Translations under genes and position numbers: made by a program
The notes under the pieces: generated by a model
Databases searched by the model: none
What the model was told of the DNA's origin: nothing
The model's input: the letters and a program-made list of their open reading frames with translations, nothing else
IMG/VR virus record: IMGVR_UViG_3300017987_000082
Location: 1 to 64,000 of that record
Strand: one strand, 5' to 3'
Origin: a virus
Length of the DNA: 64,000 bases
In this document: one piece after another, positions 47,616 through 56,969 of the stretch
Layout: every line of letters begins with the position of its first letter
Position numbering within the stretch: the stretch's first letter is position 1

Positions 47616-48082
47616 TGATTGCATTAACAGATGCCCAGCAAGGTGATTTGCGCGGCGCAATGTTGCAATACGCCATTCAGTTTCTTGGTAAATTTTATAA
47701 ATGGGGCGGGGATGACCCTAGCGGTTTTGACTGTAGCGGCTTTGTCATTGAGCTAATAAAGGCTGTTGGTGCCCTTCCCCGCAGGGCCGATTATACCGCT
47801 GACGGTTTAATGAACCTCATGATTGGCTGCAAGGTGAATAACCCTTCCCTCGGTTGCCTTGTGTTTTACGTTAACGACAATGGCCGAGCATACCATGTTG
47901 AGTTTTGCGCTACTGAATTGCTTTCCATTGGTGCCAGTGGTGGCGGCAGTAATACCCGCACTATTCAGGATGCCATCAACCAGAACGCATTCATAAAAGT
48001 TCGCCCCATTAAAAGGGGAGGTGCTAAAATGGTGTTTGTGGATGTTATTAAATATTTAGTTGACAAACAAAATTACCTGTGA
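47615..48082 (+). CDS. NlpC/P60 endolysin
   Basis: 155 aa, ATG 47615. WGGDDPSGFDCSGFV (C40) and RAYHVEFC (H94) are the catalytic Cys and His of the NlpC/P60 family; the third residue is in the following GGGSN region. These enzymes cut peptidoglycan stem peptides. No signal sequence, so it depends on a holin. The residues around the His agree with a chaperone-free globular lysin. Confidence 0.85.
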   Translation: MIALTDAQQGDLRGAMLQYAIQFLGKFYKWGGDDPSGFDCSGFVIELIKAVGALPRRADYTADGLMNLMIGCKVNNPSLGCLVFYVNDNGRAYHVEFCATELLSIGASGGGSNTRTIQDAINQNAFIKVRPIKRGGAKMVFVDVIKYLVDKQNYL

Positions 48083-48125
48083 TAGATCAGTAACAGACAG
48101 GATTTAATACTGTTAAGGAGTTGCA

Positions 48126-49796
48126 ATGCCGAAAGAGTGGACTGACTGTGTGGCGAGCTTGATCAAAAGCGGAACCCCTAAGGATTCCGCTTACGCTATT
48201 TGTACGGCCCAGTATAAAAAGAAGCACGGCAAACCGCCACAGCGCCATGAAGAACTTTCAGTGGAGGAGAAGGCGCTCCTTGATGATTTCCTTGATAGGG
48301 AGGAAGAAATAATGGGAAAAGATATACAGAAGTATGATCGAAAATTCAAGATGCCATCAAGAGCCCTTTCAACCTGCGTTACCCTTCCTGTCAAACTCGC
48401 CGAAGACGACTTTGAAAAAGAGAAAACCGTAAAGATTCAAATTATGCGGGAAGGCAAATGGGAACACCCGATGTATGGGAAGTTGGAATTTAACCAAAAG
48501 AAGTTTCGCAAATTTATCCGAAATTTTAACCTGAACATCCCACAAGAGCATATCGCTTATGATTTCAAGCACCGGCCGGACTGGGGGGCTGCGGCTTGGG
48601 TCAAGAAGTTTCATTCGAGTGGAGACAAATTCTTTGCAACCGTGGAGCTTACGCCACGAGGATATAAGAGTTTAAAGGAAAGGGAGTTTATTTATTTTTC
48701 AACCGAATTCACTGACGAGTATCAAGATTACGAAACTGGTACGAAACACGGCCCTTGTATTTTGGGCGGTGGCCTGACAAACAGACCCTTCATTAAAGAC
48801 ATGGACCCCGTACTTCTTTCAGAGGATGGAACGGAACAGGAATTCTCACCTTTGAGTGAGGACCGAAAGGAGGTTTCAGATCCAATGTTAAAAGAACTCA
48901 TGAAAAAGTTGCAAGCCCTTGGCGAGAGCCTGAAGAAGCTTTCAGAGGGCGATGTGACAAAGGAAGACCTGACCGCGGCGACAGACAGCTTCAACGAGGT
49001 TGAGCAGGAATTTGCGGCAATCAAGCCCGAAGACCTGAAGGCCGAAGAGAACAGCGATGCCGCTGAGAAGCTGGAAGCGCTTGGCGAAAGCGTCAAGAAG
49101 CTTGGCGAGCAGATCAGCGAAGTCAAAGATGCTGAGAGCATTGCCGGTGTCGAAAAGTACCTCAAGAAGCTGGAAGGTCGCTTCGAGAAACTGGAGCTCA
49201 AGGAAAAGACCGACGGTGACAACAAACCCCTCTCAGAAGAGAACGAGGCCCTGAAGGCCACGAACGCCAAGCTTTCCGAGGATGTTGAGAAGTTGAACGG
49301 CTCCGTGAAGGAGCTTGGCGAGAGCATCAAGGCCCTCCAGAAAAAAAACGAGGCCAATGACAAGCGGATTTATGAGGGCAGTATCGAAGCCTTCAAGAAG
49401 GAGCTTTCCGCCGATGGTCTCTGGCCCAGCGTCGTCGAAGAGTGTTCCGCTGTCCTTCACGCCTATGAGGGCCGTGGCACCACCGTCGTTACCCTCTCCG
49501 AAGATGTTACCACCGGCGAGGGCGACGAGAAGAAGACCGAAAAGGTCGAAAGCAAACTCAGTCTCCAGGATATCATTCGCCGAATTCTCTCCGCGATTCC
49601 CGAGGAAGGGCGTGTGAACCTGAGCGAGAACACCAAGGGCGCTGGCGGCGAAAAGCCGGGCGAGAACAAAATGCTTTCCGTTGAGGAAATCGAAGGCATC
49701 GCCAAGGAAAGAGAAAAATCCTATGGTGAAACGCTGGTTGAGCTCTCAATGGATCCGAAGTACAAGGACCGCATTGATCTTGGCGGCAATGTTTAG
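48126..49796 (+). CDS. Prohead protease fused to scaffold (Mu I-like)
   Basis: 556 aa, ATG 48126 after AAGGAG. Residues 100-220 (FNQKKFRKFIRNFNLNIPQE, IAYDFKHRPDWGAAAWVKKF, FATVELTPRGYKSLKEREFI, YFSTEFTDEY) follow the Mu gpI protease pattern. Residues about 255-450 are a long coiled coil (KKLQALGESLKKLSEG, ISEVKDAESIAGVEKYLKKL) as in scaffold domains. The end (KMLSVEEIEGIAKEREKSYG) may bind the capsid. Expected to cleave scaffold and itself during maturation. The first 45 residues look like a separate small module. Confidence 0.8.
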   Translation: MPKEWTDCVASLIKSGTPKDSAYAICTAQYKKKHGKPPQRHEELSVEEKALLDDFLDREEEIMGKDIQKYDRKFKMPSRALSTCVTLPVKLAEDDFEKEKTVKIQIMREGKWEHPMYGKLEFNQKKFRKFIRNFNLNIPQEHIAYDFKHRPDWGAAAWVKKFHSSGDKFFATVELTPRGYKSLKEREFIYFSTEFTDEYQDYETGTKHGPCILGGGLTNRPFIKDMDPVLLSEDGTEQEFSPLSEDRKEVSDPMLKELMKKLQALGESLKKLSEGDVTKEDLTAATDSFNEVEQEFAAIKPEDLKAEENSDAAEKLEALGESVKKLGEQISEVKDAESIAGVEKYLKKLEGRFEKLELKEKTDGDNKPLSEENEALKATNAKLSEDVEKLNGSVKELGESIKALQKKNEANDKRIYEGSIEAFKKELSADGLWPSVVEECSAVLHAYEGRGTTVVTLSEDVTTGEGDEKKTEKVESKLSLQDIIRRILSAIPEEGRVNLSENTKGAGGEKPGENKMLSVEEIEGIAKEREKSYGETLVELSMDPKYKDRIDLGGNV

Positions 49797-49893
49797 CTAA
49801 CCTCCTCTGACGCGCACATGGTAAGGGTAACGATCAACAGGCAGGGCTAAACACGGTAAACTCTTAATACGAATGAAGGAGGTATAATATAAA

Positions 49894-50325
49894 ATGGCTG
49901 ACCAAACCGACAACAGATACACATGGGGGAATCAGGTTGATGGTTTTCTCCACACCTTCACCGCGGAGGGTGCCATCTCCAACAACCAGATCCTGGAATT
50001 AGGTACTGCGGGGCGGCAGGCAAAACCCCATACCACCACGCAGACTGTCGCCATCCTGGGTGTTGCCCATTCCGATGCCGCCGATGGTGAAGAAATCACG
50101 GTCGTGTGCAATGCGCCCATCCGGAAAGTTATTTCCGACGGCAACATTACCCGTGGGGAAGTGGTGATTCCGTCCGCCGCCACGGCTGGCCAGTGTGCCA
50201 GTCAGGCGTTTGCTGACGGTGAAACCCTTTATGGCGCGCTGGGTATTGCGCTTGAAACGGGCGATGAGGCAGGCGAACTGGTTCCGGTGCTGTGTTCCAT
50301 GCCGGGTATCATTTCAAACGCTTAG
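49894..50325 (+). CDS. Capsid decoration/stabilisation protein (DUF2190-like)
   Basis: 143 aa, ATG 49894. Beta-rich Gly/Ala protein (DGEEITVVCNAPIRKVISDG, RGEVVIPSAATAGQCASQAF, LYGALGIALETGDEAGELVP) located between scaffold and capsid, as the capsid cement proteins of many phages. Assigned by pattern and position. Confidence 0.72.
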   Translation: MADQTDNRYTWGNQVDGFLHTFTAEGAISNNQILELGTAGRQAKPHTTTQTVAILGVAHSDAADGEEITVVCNAPIRKVISDGNITRGEVVIPSAATAGQCASQAFADGETLYGALGIALETGDEAGELVPVLCSMPGIISNA

Positions 50326-50406
50326 AGTCCATCCTGGTGCCCTCTGAGGGGCATTTTGATATGGTTTTAAGCATAACCTTGTAACTTTCCGAAGGAGGTT
50401 AATTAA

Positions 50407-51333
50407 ATGTATAACCGACAAATGGGTTATATTCATGATGACAAGGTCCTCACAGCCTTGAGCATCAAATATGAGAATGCCGAGTACACCGGCAATATGT
50501 GGCTCCCGGAAATGGGTGTCGCAAAGGAAACCGGTAAGTACAAGATCTACAACCGGGATGGCTGGTTCAAGGGTGCGCCCAAAAAGGCCGACGGTGCGAT
50601 CACCGAAGAGGCCACGCTCAGCTACGATGAGGCGACTTACTCTTGCTACGAACGGGCCATCAAGGATATTGTCACCGATCGGGCCATGCAGCATGCCGAC
50701 GCCCCCATCAAGCCGAAGGCCGATACCGTGGAGTTTCTGACTGAAAAGGTCATGCTCTCACAGGAGCTGGATCAGTGGCTCCTTATTGTCGGCACGCAGG
50801 GCTTGAATCAGGCTACCTACAAGACGGACCTGACTGCTGCCACCGCGTGGGATGGCGGGACCGCCCCTGATATTCTCGGCGACCTCTCCACTGCCATCAA
50901 GACCATTGCCAAGCGTATTGGCAAGCGCCCCAACCAGATTTCCTTTACCACCGATATTGCCGAGGCCGTTGCCCAGGATGACAAGATCATGGAAATCCTG
51001 AAGCATCACAGCACCGACATGATCACCGGTATGGGGCTGCCCGGCAGCCTGCGCTCCATGAAAATCATCATCACGGACGCGCTGGCCAATGAGGCTGACG
51101 AGGGCCTGACCGCCAGTTATGAGTACATCCTGAGCGACAACATTGTGTGTGCCTATGTCAATACCGGGCACCAGTTGACGCTTGGCAGAACCTTTGTTTC
51201 CAAGAAATTCAAGGTTGCACGCTGGCGGGATGAAGACCGGGAAGGTGAGTTCATTAAGCTGAACAAGGTTTACGCGCCCAAAATCACCACGCTGGCCGCG
51301 GGCTACCTGTTCACGAATGGCACCAATCCCTAA
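50407..51333 (+). CDS. Major capsid protein
   Basis: 308 aa, ATG 50407 after AAGGAGG. MYNRQMGYIHDDKVLTALSI, MWLPEMGVAKETGKYKIYNR and VMLSQELDQWLLIVGTQGLN are typical of HK97-fold capsid proteins; position after protease/scaffold and decoration genes supports this. GC and codon bias suggest high expression. A hairpin (GGGGCAG/CTGCCCC, about 51370-51395) follows the gene. Confidence 0.85.
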   Translation: MYNRQMGYIHDDKVLTALSIKYENAEYTGNMWLPEMGVAKETGKYKIYNRDGWFKGAPKKADGAITEEATLSYDEATYSCYERAIKDIVTDRAMQHADAPIKPKADTVEFLTEKVMLSQELDQWLLIVGTQGLNQATYKTDLTAATAWDGGTAPDILGDLSTAIKTIAKRIGKRPNQISFTTDIAEAVAQDDKIMEILKHHSTDMITGMGLPGSLRSMKIIITDALANEADEGLTASYEYILSDNIVCAYVNTGHQLTLGRTFVSKKFKVARWRDEDREGEFIKLNKVYAPKITTLAAGYLFTNGTNP

Positions 51334-51435
51334 CCGGGGCGGGTGTTAACACTCAACACTCTGTCATAGGGGCAGTGGCGTAGGGCTGCTGCCCCGTATG
51401 GCGCAACGGTGTAATGCGATAAGGAGAAGCGACTC

Positions 51436-51627
51436 ATGAGTGAAAAAACACGTTATTTGTGGGGAACCACAAAGACCAACAAGATTCATGTCACCAATTA
51501 CATTGATCTTGTTGCACAGTCTTCTGCCCCTGATGCCTACCCCGGTAGACTCTACCGGGATGCAGACGGTAAATTACAACTGTGCGAGGATGGCACCAAC
51601 TACGTTGAGGTCACAACCTCTTCATAA
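51436..51627 (+). CDS. Unknown 63-aa protein after capsid
   Basis: ATG 51436 after AAGGAGAAG. Encodes a small beta protein (TRYLWGTTKTNKIHVTNYID, RLYRDADGKLQLCEDGTNYV). Perhaps a minor head protein. Confidence 0.6.
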   Translation: MSEKTRYLWGTTKTNKIHVTNYIDLVAQSSAPDAYPGRLYRDADGKLQLCEDGTNYVEVTTSS

Positions 51628-51660
51628 CAACAGAAGGTTTCACTTTAGAAGGAGCTTGGT

Positions 51661-51969
51661 ATGAGGGTTATCGTAATGTTGGAGGCTGGAAAGTTTCACG
51701 ATGGCAGTGGGTATATTTACCCTGAACAGGGTGAGGAGATTGATTTGCCCGACGAAATGGCCGAAAGTGAAATCGCAGCGGGTAATGTTGTTTTGCCCGG
51801 CGAGTTGGAATCTGCTCTTCCCGGCAGAAAAAAGAAGGCCGCTGCTCCAGAACCTGACGATGATCCGGATGAAGATGAAGATGAAGGCGATGATCCGGAA
51901 GAAGATGACGAGCCAGAGTCCGAGCCGCCTAAGAAAAAGAAGAAAAAGAAGAAAAAAAAGGCGGCATAG
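51661..51969 (+). CDS. Unknown protein with acidic linker and poly-Lys tail
   Basis: 102 aa, ATG 51661 after AAGGAG. Folded N-terminal 60 residues (VIVMLEAGKFHDGSGYIYPE), then Asp/Glu-rich 65-90 and a KKKKKKK tail. Possibly a head-tail connection component with a charged tether. Confidence 0.62.
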   Translation: MRVIVMLEAGKFHDGSGYIYPEQGEEIDLPDEMAESEIAAGNVVLPGELESALPGRKKKAAAPEPDDDPDEDEDEGDDPEEDDEPESEPPKKKKKKKKKKAA

Positions 51970-51994
51970 GGCAACCTTGTGGGGGATAGTATAA

Positions 51995-52753
51995 ATGGCT
52001 AGGCCGTACTGTGAACTTGTTGATGTTAAACGCCTACTGAGGACAGCCGCCAAGAAGGTTAAGACTTCTGAGGCTTATCGGGATCTTGGCTACGACACGA
52101 ACAATAGTGGCACAGTGCGGCTTACTGCCGTGTCTTTCCTTGACAGTTATGTTGGGGTTGAGCGCTTTGAGATTATTTTTCAGGCTGATTCAACCAATTT
52201 CGAGGTAACTGGCGAAGACATTGGATACCTTGGGAGTGGCAATATAGGCTCGGAGTTTTCGTGTCAATATTTCACCATTTCTCCTTTGCAGTGGGAGGGC
52301 ACTCCTGAAGAGGGCGATATTGTTTATTTTGTCAGTAACTCCAACATTAGCGTCGATGATGCTAATGAATTCATTCTTGATCAAAGCATTTATATCAACA
52401 ACTATATCGGAAAGACTTTTGGCGACACCACCAATCTCGAGTGGGAAGAAGATCTAGGCGCAGAGCAGCCGGAGATTCTTAAATATGCTTGCACATACCG
52501 GTCGGCATTTTACATATTTATTTCTGTTTATGCCGGTGCTGAGCTTGATGGAAGCCCCGTTACGCAGTGGCGCTCAACGGCTGAATCTGCTATTAAGCTT
52601 TACATAGCCAACAGAGATAACGAGGGCATACAGAGTGTTCCTCGCTGGAAAAGTCGCCAGATTCTTGCGAACACGCTGGGGGTTGATGGAAGCCCGTATG
52701 ACAAAGAGTACTTGACCGACCTCGTTGAGGAAGACAGGACCTATAACCGATGA
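51995..52753 (+). CDS. Head-tail connector/adaptor protein (probable)
   Basis: 252 aa, ATG 51995. Starts with YCELVDVKRLLRTAAKKVKT and later DDANEFILDQSIYINNYIGK and EQPEILKYACTYRSAFYIFI, the helix pattern of Mu gp36/DUF1320-type adaptors. A beta insertion lies at about residues 40-115. Ends overlapping the next gene by 4 bp. Confidence 0.65.
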   Translation: MARPYCELVDVKRLLRTAAKKVKTSEAYRDLGYDTNNSGTVRLTAVSFLDSYVGVERFEIIFQADSTNFEVTGEDIGYLGSGNIGSEFSCQYFTISPLQWEGTPEEGDIVYFVSNSNISVDDANEFILDQSIYINNYIGKTFGDTTNLEWEEDLGAEQPEILKYACTYRSAFYIFISVYAGAELDGSPVTQWRSTAESAIKLYIANRDNEGIQSVPRWKSRQILANTLGVDGSPYDKEYLTDLVEEDRTYNR

Positions 52754-53220
52754 TAGGCTTTAAAACTCGCTTCAACAAAGCTGCCGCGATTAATCGCATC
52801 AAGAAGCTCCAAAATAACGAGCTTATGTTTACTCGGCCGCTAACGAAGGTTCAGGGGCGAATGAAGGAGCTTATGAATGAACGGTTTGATTCCTTCGAGG
52901 TATATAGGCCTCTTCTTAGCGATAACTATCGGCGCCGTAAAGATCTGGAAGGCAAACAGGTTGGCGAGAAAAGTGGGGCGCTGAAAGCAAATATCAGAAA
53001 AGGTGGACTCAATAAATCAATTATTATTGGTCCGAGAATCTCCAAGGCCGAATGGGAGATTAATCCCAATATCAATAAGAGTAGCCCGCTATATTTCCAT
53101 CTCTGGTTAGCTAGAAAGGCAGGCCACGATCTTGTTGATATGACCCCCTACGATATAGAAGAGCTTGTTTCAACATTTATAGTTGAAATGGGACTTCAAA
53201 TTGCAAGGGTTTCAAAATAA
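52750..53220 (+). CDS. Virion morphogenesis/tail completion protein (Mu gpG/HK97 gp10-like, probable)
   Basis: 156 aa, ATG 52750 (ATGA overlap). TKVQGRMKELMNERFDSFEV, YRPLLSDNYRRRKDLEGKQV and KSGALKANIRKGGLNKSIII show the substrate-like order of phage virion morphogenesis proteins. Placed between connector and tail terminator. Confidence 0.65.
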   Translation: MIGFKTRFNKAAAINRIKKLQNNELMFTRPLTKVQGRMKELMNERFDSFEVYRPLLSDNYRRRKDLEGKQVGEKSGALKANIRKGGLNKSIIIGPRISKAEWEINPNINKSSPLYFHLWLARKAGHDLVDMTPYDIEELVSTFIVEMGLQIARVSK

Positions 53221-53705
53221 TGGCAAGAGATATTGACCTCGGCGGACTTGATAATGTTTTTGATAACGCCGCCAGAAATATTAAAGAGGTTTTTCAGCAA
53301 TACGGGAAAGACGAGGCAGGTGTTCGTTTTTCCAGGATATACACTGAGGACGAACCAAACCCTCGCTCGCACTCATTGGCTATTGTACTTGATAACCACG
53401 AGCATCAGCTTCGTTCTTGGATTGGAAGACAGAAAAGAAATTTCACAATAGTTATGAATTTTAACATTATTTACTATCACGAGCAGCCGGAGAATGATGC
53501 AAGAAAAAAAGAGGTTCAAAAGATCATTTGGGGAATATGCCAAATTCTTCTAAAGCATAATACCCTTAATGGCTTTTGTGATAGATTGGGTAGTACGGTT
53601 ACGGGGTCTGAATATGTTCGTCGGCAAATTAACAATAATATAATGTCGGCGGGATTGGTACGAGTAACACTGAGAAAGCTTCATACTGTAACTGATATTG
53701 ATTAG
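53220..53705 (+). CDS. Tail terminator-like protein (probable)
   Basis: 161 aa, ATG 53220, 1-bp overlap. RSHSLAIVLDNHEHQLRSWI, NFTIVMNFNIIYYHEQPEND and VRRQINNNIMSAGLVRVTLR form the beta-alpha pattern of tail terminators. Immediately precedes the tail tube gene. Confidence 0.66.
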   Translation: MARDIDLGGLDNVFDNAARNIKEVFQQYGKDEAGVRFSRIYTEDEPNPRSHSLAIVLDNHEHQLRSWIGRQKRNFTIVMNFNIIYYHEQPENDARKKEVQKIIWGICQILLKHNTLNGFCDRLGSTVTGSEYVRRQINNNIMSAGLVRVTLRKLHTVTDID

Positions 53706-53720
53706 AAGGAGGTGCCATAA

Positions 53721-55718
53721 ATGAGCGTAACAGCCGTTGGACCTGCCGTTGGTGCGAGGGGCCAAGTTGGTATCTCTCAGGAAGGTGCATGGGGAAAAAA
53801 GCAACCTGCCCCAACTGCCTTTATTGAGATGACCGGCGAGGGGGTTGTCAGCGAGCTTGGCTCCCTGATTTCCAATTCGCTTCGTGCTGATCGGGCGATC
53901 CACAAAAGTATCCGCGGCATTGAATCCGCTGGCGGAGACATCAATGTTGAAGTCACGGCCGAGGGGCTTGGCACCATGTTCAAGCATGCTCTTGGTCAAG
54001 TTGAAACCACACGGCTTGATTCCGCTTTTGTTCTGAAAGTAACCGATGGCAGCGTCACGAGTGCTGTCCTCACCATTACCACAGACGCAAGCGGATACGC
54101 CACAAACTTTGCCGTTGCCCTTACGGGTGGAACAGGGTCAGGAATTGACCAAGCCATTTCCGATACCACCGCCGATACCATTGCAGAGCTTATGGCTGCA
54201 ATCAACGCAGGCGGCACAGGGTTGGCGGCATACAGTCCCACCAGTTATGCCGGTGGTGGCACAGGGGAAACCCTACTGGCCGCGGATTATGCCGATGGAA
54301 CCGATGCGAGTAACCTGCTTGAAGGTGTTACGGACATCGAGCTTATCGGTGGCCCCGGCGCAACCAAGGATTTCCTTGTATGCTTTGGCTGGGGAGTGTA
54401 TCAGCATGTGATTGATGCTGCGCCCACTCTGCCTGCCGGGCTGACACTTGAAATCGGAAGAGACATTGCCGCGTTTACCTATGCCGGTGCCAAGGTTGAC
54501 ACCATGAACATCACTGCTGAAACCGGTGAGATTCTCACCGGCACTTTCGGCATGATGGCTAAGGGAGCAACCACAGCCAGCCGAGCCGTTGCCGCAAGTG
54601 GCAACACGGGCAATGCCAAAAATGCGCTTCGGCTGATTTATGCAGGAGAAGAAGCTGCCTGCACTGTTGAGATTGACAAGGCCAATCACCAGTTCATTAT
54701 TGACAGCGATGATGATGACGAGGATATCATCCTTGATATCAGCATTCCCTATGTTGATCCTGCAACGGGCATGGTCTACAATGTCGATACCATTGGTGGT
54801 CTTGTCAGCTATCTTAACAGCCTGAGCTACATCACGGCCTTTATTGCCAACTACACGGACCTTGATGCTGATTCCAGCTATCTGCTGGATGTTGGTCCCG
54901 TCAGCATTATCGCGGAAACGTGGTTGAATTTTGACACCACCGATGTTGCCAGCCAGCCTGTAACATGGGGCGATTATATCGGTGAGGATTCCGGCACCAG
55001 TGTTGAAATCCTGTGTGATATTGTTGGCGCAGGGGCTCCTGGCGTGGCAACCATCCGGTTCAGTGGTGATGGCGGCAGTACATGGGGTGATACCTTCACC
55101 ACCAGCGCCACCGTACCTACCGAGGCTCGCATCGCAAGCAATGTGAACACTGGCTTCACCGTTTTCTTCCCGGATAACACGGCACTTCAGAGTGGCGACC
55201 AGTGGACCATTGAAACCTTCAAGCTTGCTGATTCCGCAACGTACAGCGAGCTTGATCCATTTGCCGGGTTTGACGGTGCATTGACCATTGATGGCAGTGC
55301 CCAACCGGTCATGGCATGGAATTGCACACTGAACAACAACATCTATGCCGACAAGTATGATCTCGGTTCACGGCAGCGGGCAGCATTGCCCGAGCAGCGC
55401 CGCACGACCGAGGGCACCATGACGGTTGAGTTTGACAACCTTGATCTTTATCGCCGGTTTGTCAACAACACCGAGGGGAACCTGATCATTGTGTTCACGC
55501 ATGATGATTACATCGCCAATCAGGATTACTCGGCGCTTGGTAATTCCAAGACAAATTATTCCCTTACCGTCAGGCAGCCGAAGATTCGCTATGATGGCAC
55601 CACGCCGGTTATTGAGGATGAAGGCATCATTGAGGTTGAGATGCCCTACACCAGCCTCCATGCCGACAGCGTGCCTGATCTGCGGATCACGCTGGTTAAC
55701 AACACTCCCTGTATTTAG
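53721..55718 (+). CDS. Major tail tube protein with large inserted domains
   Basis: 665 aa, ATG 53721 after AGGAGG. The N-terminus (GVVSELGSLISNSLRADRAI, HKSIRGIESAGGDINVEVTA) and C-terminus (QRAALPEQRRTTEGTMTVEF, NSKTNYSLTVRQPKIRYDGT) fit tail tube proteins of siphoviruses. Between them lie extra beta domains (about residues 100-520), including FSGDGGSTWGDTF-type Ig-like modules. This is about twice the length of most tail tube proteins. High GC in third positions suggests strong expression. Confidence 0.75.
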   Translation: MSVTAVGPAVGARGQVGISQEGAWGKKQPAPTAFIEMTGEGVVSELGSLISNSLRADRAIHKSIRGIESAGGDINVEVTAEGLGTMFKHALGQVETTRLDSAFVLKVTDGSVTSAVLTITTDASGYATNFAVALTGGTGSGIDQAISDTTADTIAELMAAINAGGTGLAAYSPTSYAGGGTGETLLAADYADGTDASNLLEGVTDIELIGGPGATKDFLVCFGWGVYQHVIDAAPTLPAGLTLEIGRDIAAFTYAGAKVDTMNITAETGEILTGTFGMMAKGATTASRAVAASGNTGNAKNALRLIYAGEEAACTVEIDKANHQFIIDSDDDDEDIILDISIPYVDPATGMVYNVDTIGGLVSYLNSLSYITAFIANYTDLDADSSYLLDVGPVSIIAETWLNFDTTDVASQPVTWGDYIGEDSGTSVEILCDIVGAGAPGVATIRFSGDGGSTWGDTFTTSATVPTEARIASNVNTGFTVFFPDNTALQSGDQWTIETFKLADSATYSELDPFAGFDGALTIDGSAQPVMAWNCTLNNNIYADKYDLGSRQRAALPEQRRTTEGTMTVEFDNLDLYRRFVNNTEGNLIIVFTHDDYIANQDYSALGNSKTNYSLTVRQPKIRYDGTTPVIEDEGIIEVEMPYTSLHADSVPDLRITLVNNTPCI

Positions 55719-55739
55719 CCGCGTGCAGGGGTTCACTAT

Positions 55740-55782
55740 GGCAGGGGCGGCTTCATCCACCGCCCCTGCCACTCTCCTTTAA
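55740..55782 (+). terminator. Strong hairpin after the tail tube gene
   Basis: Perfect 11-bp stem GGCAGGGGCGG (55740-55750) with CCGCCCCTGCC (55760-55770), followed by a weak T-tract (ACTCTCCTTT). Partial terminator or stabiliser of abundant tail tube mRNA. Confidence 0.7.
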
Positions 55783-56012
55783 GGGGGTGAGCGTGCTTGG
55801 AGTATTATGTAGTATGGTTAATTTTTTTGCCATTTATGCTATTAACCAGATCACTCTTGCGCTTAATGCGGCTATGCCATTTTTATGCATTTGTTTACAA
55901 TGGTACGTTCCGAGCCGAGGCAATGCAAATTGCCAAATGGCTCTGGAAGGTTTTTGAATACATATATGGAAAAGAAGAACTGAACGAACTGGTAGAACAA
56001 AGGAGACAAGAA
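55783..56012 (+). other. Ambiguous coding stretch before the tail chaperone
   Basis: Two frames are open. A GTG ORF with GGGGG upstream encodes a hydrophobic 56-aa product (MVNFFAIYAINQITLALNAA) ending near 55961. The frame of the next gene is open from 55797, with NGTFRAEAMQIAKWLWKVFE and YIYGKEELNELVEQRRQE. One frameshifted small membrane protein, or two overlapping pieces, would explain this. Confidence 0.4.
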
Positions 56013-56423
56013 ATGGCAGCTATTCACGGTGTACGGGCGGATGAGGCGATTCCTTACATTTCCCAAACCCAAAAAGATGACCCTGAGGACGAGCTTGTTA
56101 CATGGCAGGTGAAGTTTTTGACCGTCAGAGAATATGCCGACATTCAGGATGAGCTCTTTAAGTCGAGCGGCATGGGCAAGAAGCGGGAAGAAAAATTTCT
56201 GCTTGGTAAACAGGCCATGTTGGCGCTCCGAAAAGGGCTTGTTGGGTGGAAAAATTTCAACTATTCCGATAAAACCCCTGTCGAGTGGGAAGACCCCAAT
56301 AGGGGAAGGGATGCCGCCGACCGTGACAGAATCATGGATTCAAATCTGAACAAAATTCCCCCGGAGATCCGTAACGAATTGGCGGATTACATCCGAGGGG
56401 AGTCGCGGTTGGGGGAAGATTAA
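56013..56423 (+). CDS. Tail assembly chaperone (lambda G-like, probable)
   Basis: 136 aa from ATG 56013 (AAAGGAGACAAG upstream). ELVTWQVKFLTVREYADIQD and KNFNYSDKTPVEWEDPNRGR, with a short acidic C-terminus, resemble tail chaperones. Its place between tail tube and tape measure is the lambda G position. A G5 slippery run just before the stop, with a hairpin beyond, would allow a -1 frameshift into the next ORF. Confidence 0.7.
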   Translation: MAAIHGVRADEAIPYISQTQKDDPEDELVTWQVKFLTVREYADIQDELFKSSGMGKKREEKFLLGKQAMLALRKGLVGWKNFNYSDKTPVEWEDPNRGRDAADRDRIMDSNLNKIPPEIRNELADYIRGESRLGED

Positions 56424-56441
56424 CCCAAGCCTTGCGGCTTG
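56411..56441 (+). promoter_or_regulatory. Candidate -1 programmed frameshift signal
   Basis: GGGGG (56411-56415) in the frame TTG-GGG-GAA-GAT-TAA is followed after about 10 nt by a 6-bp hairpin CAAGCC-TTGC-GGCTTG (56426-56441). Slipping back one base joins the G-like ORF to the frame of the following Cys-containing ORF, giving an estimated 310-aa fusion. Confidence 0.55.
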
Positions 56442-56941
56442 CGATCCGCTGGGCAGTTTATTTAGAGGTTAACAAGGGGAAGTCTGACTCTTACAATTGC
56501 GTGTATTGTGAGTCTAAGGGATTACAGAAGCAAAGAAATTGCGACGGAGATTTAACAGGGTATTGCAAACGGGGAGGTCATGGCTATTTTGAGTTTGAAG
56601 ACCTCATTATCAATGATAAAGGGCAGGCCGTTTGTCCGGCTTGCGAAAAACCCGTTGAAATGCCCTTTAAGCTCCAACTTGGTAAGACTTTTTGGATATG
56701 GCGGTGCCCGGTATTGGAGATTGACCATTCGGCCATTCACCTAATACAAATGGTTAACTGGTCAGAGGCCATGCACCAAACACCCTCTGGCCTGCCGCTA
56801 TACGATGAAAGTAATTTGTTTTTTGAAATTCGCAATTTCGTTTTAAACGAGCAAAGAACTGCTCGTGAGGAAATGGAAAAGAAACAACCAAGCGATGCAC
56901 GCAAAAGTAAACAGGGTTCCCGCCCCCGAAAGAGGCGTTAA
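56414..56941 (+). CDS. Frameshift extension (GT-like) with zinc-ribbon, or separate 169-aa protein
   Basis: The frame is open through the slip site; the only start inside it is a TTG at 56432 without a ribosome site. Encodes LRLAIRWAVYLEVNKGKSDS, NCVYCESKGLQK, VCPACEKPVEMPF (two Cys pairs) and a basic tail (SDARKSKQGSRPRKRR). By analogy with lambda GT, it would be made as a minor fusion that recruits the tape measure protein. Confidence 0.6.
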   Translation, partial: GRLTQALRLAIRWAVYLEVNKGKSDSYNCVYCESKGLQKQRNCDGDLTGYCKRGGHGYFEFEDLIINDKGQAVCPACEKPVEMPFKLQLGKTFWIWRCPVLEIDHSAIHLIQMVNWSEAMHQTPSGLPLYDESNLFFEIRNFVLNEQRTAREEMEKKQPSDARKSKQGSRPRKRR

Positions 56942-56969
56942 CCCTGTTTTCTTTTTTGGAGCTTGATAA

